Source: Candidatus Kerfeldbacteria bacterium
Lineage (GTDB): Bacteria; Patescibacteriota; Patescibacteriia; Veblenbacterales; UBA10138
DNA length: 6,090 bases
Direction of reading: 5' to 3'
Assembly (NCBI GenBank): GCA_016217875.1
Contig: JACRFN010000101.1
Location: 1 to 6,090, forward strand
Position numbers and translations under genes: made by a program. The notes beneath the pieces are model-generated. The model had not been told where the DNA came from, did not search any database, and saw only the letters and a program-made list of their open reading frames with translations. Each line of letters opens with the position of its first letter. Position 1 is the first letter of the stretch. Positions 4,824-6,090 of the stretch are shown here, piece after piece.

Positions 4824-5615
4824 ATGGATTATCCAACACTCTCCTCCCTACCTTCGTGGCTCAAGACCACGGTCGTGGCCATACTCGGCCTGTGGCTAGC
4901 CTTTTTGGGCCTGGACCGCGCTTTCCAAGCCGGCATTTCCTGGCAAAATTTGAACCACTGGCAAAGACCAATCAGTACTAACGACACCATTGCCGTCACC
5001 GCCGAGGGTAAGGTAACAGCCATACCGGACGTGGGCTTAATTTCCCTGGCCGTGGAAAGCCGCGGCTTAAAGGTTAACGATATACAGGCCAACAATACGC
5101 GCAAAATAAACGACATCATGACTTATCTTAAGGGCTTAGGCGTGGATAAAAAAGACCTGCGCACGACCCAATACAACCTGGCACCTGTTTATTCCTACGA
5201 TCCCAAAACCGGCAAGCAAAATCTGGATGGTTACAGTCTGAACCAGACGGTAGAAGTGAAGATTAGGCAACTTGATAAAGTGGGTGATGTTTTAGCCGGC
5301 AGCCTAGAGCGGGGCGCTAACCAGGTTGGGCAGCTCTCCTTTACCATTGACGATCCCGACAAGCTGCAGCAAGAAGCCAGGCTACAGGCCATTGCCAAAG
5401 CCCGCGCCAAGGCTGAGGACTTAGCTCGCGCAGCTGGAGTCACTTTAGGCAAGGTACGCTCCTTTTCCGAAAATGTCAGCTCGCCGGCGCCCTACCCCAT
5501 GTACTATGCCCGCGACATGATGCTTGGAGCCGAGAGTAAGGCCCAAGCGCCACAGATAGAGGCCGGCTCACAAGACGTGATAGTGAACGTCAGTTTGAGT
5601 TTCGAGATTGATTAA
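4824..5615 (+). CDS. SIMPL (DUF541) domain protein, paralogue without Cys tail
   Basis: A 263-aa protein with a short N-terminus, one transmembrane helix (about 15-32) and a SIMPL domain from about 54: IAVTAEGKVTAIPDV (56-70), TTQYNLAPVYSYD (114-126), GYSLNQTVEVKI (136-147), GANQVGQLSFTIDD (164-177), the QEARLQAIAKARAKAEDLA helix (183-201) and GSQDVIVNVSLSFEI (248-262). A signal-anchor topology would put the SIMPL domain outside the cytoplasmic membrane. It is clearly paralogous to the divergent gene at 3850-4641: same length and domain order, and a near-identical EARLQAIA helix, but no N-terminal Cys cluster. No SD precedes ATG 4824, and a TATAAT lies 3 bp upstream; the next Met is residue 99, so the start is probably right. 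The gene ends 11 bp before a strong terminator. Confidence 0.93.
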   Translation: MDYPTLSSLPSWLKTTVVAILGLWLAFLGLDRAFQAGISWQNLNHWQRPISTNDTIAVTAEGKVTAIPDVGLISLAVESRGLKVNDIQANNTRKINDIMTYLKGLGVDKKDLRTTQYNLAPVYSYDPKTGKQNLDGYSLNQTVEVKIRQLDKVGDVLAGSLERGANQVGQLSFTIDDPDKLQQEARLQAIAKARAKAEDLARAAGVTLGKVRSFSENVSSPAPYPMYYARDMMLGAESKAQAPQIEAGSQDVIVNVSLSFEID

Positions 5616-5626
5616 TAGTCATGTGC

Positions 5627-5660
5627 TAAAACACCCCCGATGACCATCGGGGGTGTTTTA
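5627..5660. terminator. strong bidirectional Rho-independent terminator
   Basis: Arms running 5627-5641 and 5646-5660 are fully complementary over 15 bp (core ACACCCCCGAT / ATCGGGGGTGT) with a GACC tetraloop. The stem ends in AAAA/TTTT, so each strand carries a T-run at its 3' side. It lies between the convergent SIMPL gene (stop at 5615) and the ATPase gene (stop at 5673), ending both transcripts. Confidence 0.9.
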
Positions 5661-5672
5661 AAAAACTGAATT

Positions 5673-6090
5673 TTACATAAGATAAGACCGACGGTTAGAC
5701 ATAAAGTACTTCACGACCTCCAGACAAAATACCACCAGGGCGCAAAAAGAAAGTATCAGCAGCCAATCGCTCTCTTGCAAAGACACCGTATGGAATACGC
5801 TCTGTAAGAAAGGCCAATAAACCACCACCAGCTGAAGCGCGAGGCCCACTATAACTGCGCCGAGGAGTTTGTAGTTATTCCAAGTAAAACGATGCCACAG
5901 GGGCCTATCCAGGTGCTTCAAACTGAAGACGCTGGCCAGCGAGGTGAGGGATAAGAGTGTGAAGACCACTGTTCTGGCAGCTGGCACAGCTGTGCCAATG
6001 GCCGTCAAAAACATAAAAATCGCTAACGAACCAAGCCCCTTCAAAAGACTGACCAGGGCGACCAAGAACTTCCGTTGGGTATCAAATATC
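5673..6090 (-). CDS. Cation-transporting P-type ATPase, C-terminal fragment (runs off right edge)
   Basis: The minus-strand frame is open from the window edge to the TAA at 5675-5673, giving 138 complete codons. It contains four hydrophobic segments fitting M7-M10 of the C-terminal membrane domain (Cation_ATPase_C) of P2-type pumps. Signature-like stretches are ARTVVFTLLSL at the start of the second segment, then LQLVVVYWPFLQSVFHTV and SDWLLILSF, which match the family's 'P-x-L-x2-x-F-x-T-V' turn and final helices. Such pumps use ATP to move Ca2+ or other cations; the phosphorylation (DKTG) and nucleotide domains lie outside the window, so the ion cannot be named. A TTG at 6065 could open a 130-aa frame, but coding continues upstream of it, so the true start is off the edge. 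It is convergent with the SIMPL gene. Confidence 0.85.
   Translation of the reverse strand, partial: IFDTQRKFLVALVSLLKGLGSLAIFMFLTAIGTAVPAARTVVFTLLSLTSLASVFSLKHLDRPLWHRFTWNNYKLLGAVIVGLALQLVVVYWPFLQSVFHTVSLQESDWLLILSFCALVVFCLEVVKYFMSNRRSYLM

Noticed and set aside
5673..6065. Complete 130-aa membrane protein starting at TTG 6065
   Set aside because: The frame continues upstream to the window edge with ATPase-like residues, there is no SD, and the segment matches only the C-terminal domain of a P-type ATPase.

Overview
The window is bacterial: DedA protein, bacterial-type tRNA-Asn, sigma-70-like promoters, Rho-independent terminators and a transposase edge. The mix of genes suggests a small-genome, possibly Patescibacteria/CPR-type lineage: two membrane-anchored SIMPL (DUF541) proteins, a DedA protein, a C-terminal P-type ATPase fragment, a tRNA without encoded CCA, few Shine-Dalgarno (SD) sequences and GC-rich palindromic intergenic modules. 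That placement is inference; no phylogenetic marker is present.

Layout. Positions 1-74 (minus) hold the first 24 codons of an IS30-like transposase that continues off the left edge. A near-consensus promoter (155-183) drives a roughly 100-nt leader with two hairpins; the second is terminator-like and abuts the start of a RhlE-type DEAD-box RNA helicase (291-1529, plus). Convergent to it is an SDR oxidoreductase (1649-2458, minus), with its own terminator, a good SD, a plausible promoter and a 25-bp near-perfect palindrome placed like a repressor operator.

From 2459 to 3123 there is no protein gene. This stretch holds tRNA-Asn(GTT) (2788-2859, minus), whose leader and trailer can pair, several GC-rich hairpins, two long hairpins and a possible promoter. 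Next come a DedA-family membrane protein (3124-3744, minus) and a SIMPL-domain protein (3850-4641, minus). The latter is divergent from a second SIMPL protein (4824-5615, plus). Both paralogues are 263 aa with one N-terminal membrane anchor; only the minus-strand copy carries a five-cysteine N-terminal tail. A strong bidirectional terminator (5627-5660) separates the second SIMPL gene from the 3' end of a cation P-type ATPase (5673-6090, minus), which runs off the right edge.

Functionally this looks like a chromosomal segment of short transcription units with a cell-envelope theme (DedA, two SIMPL proteins, cation pump), plus RNA metabolism (helicase, tRNA) and one redox enzyme. No CRISPR array, toxin-antitoxin pair or clearly new multigene system is visible. 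The most unusual items are regulatory: the helicase leader, the SDR operator, the tRNA leader-trailer helix, and the Cys-tailed/Cys-less SIMPL pair.
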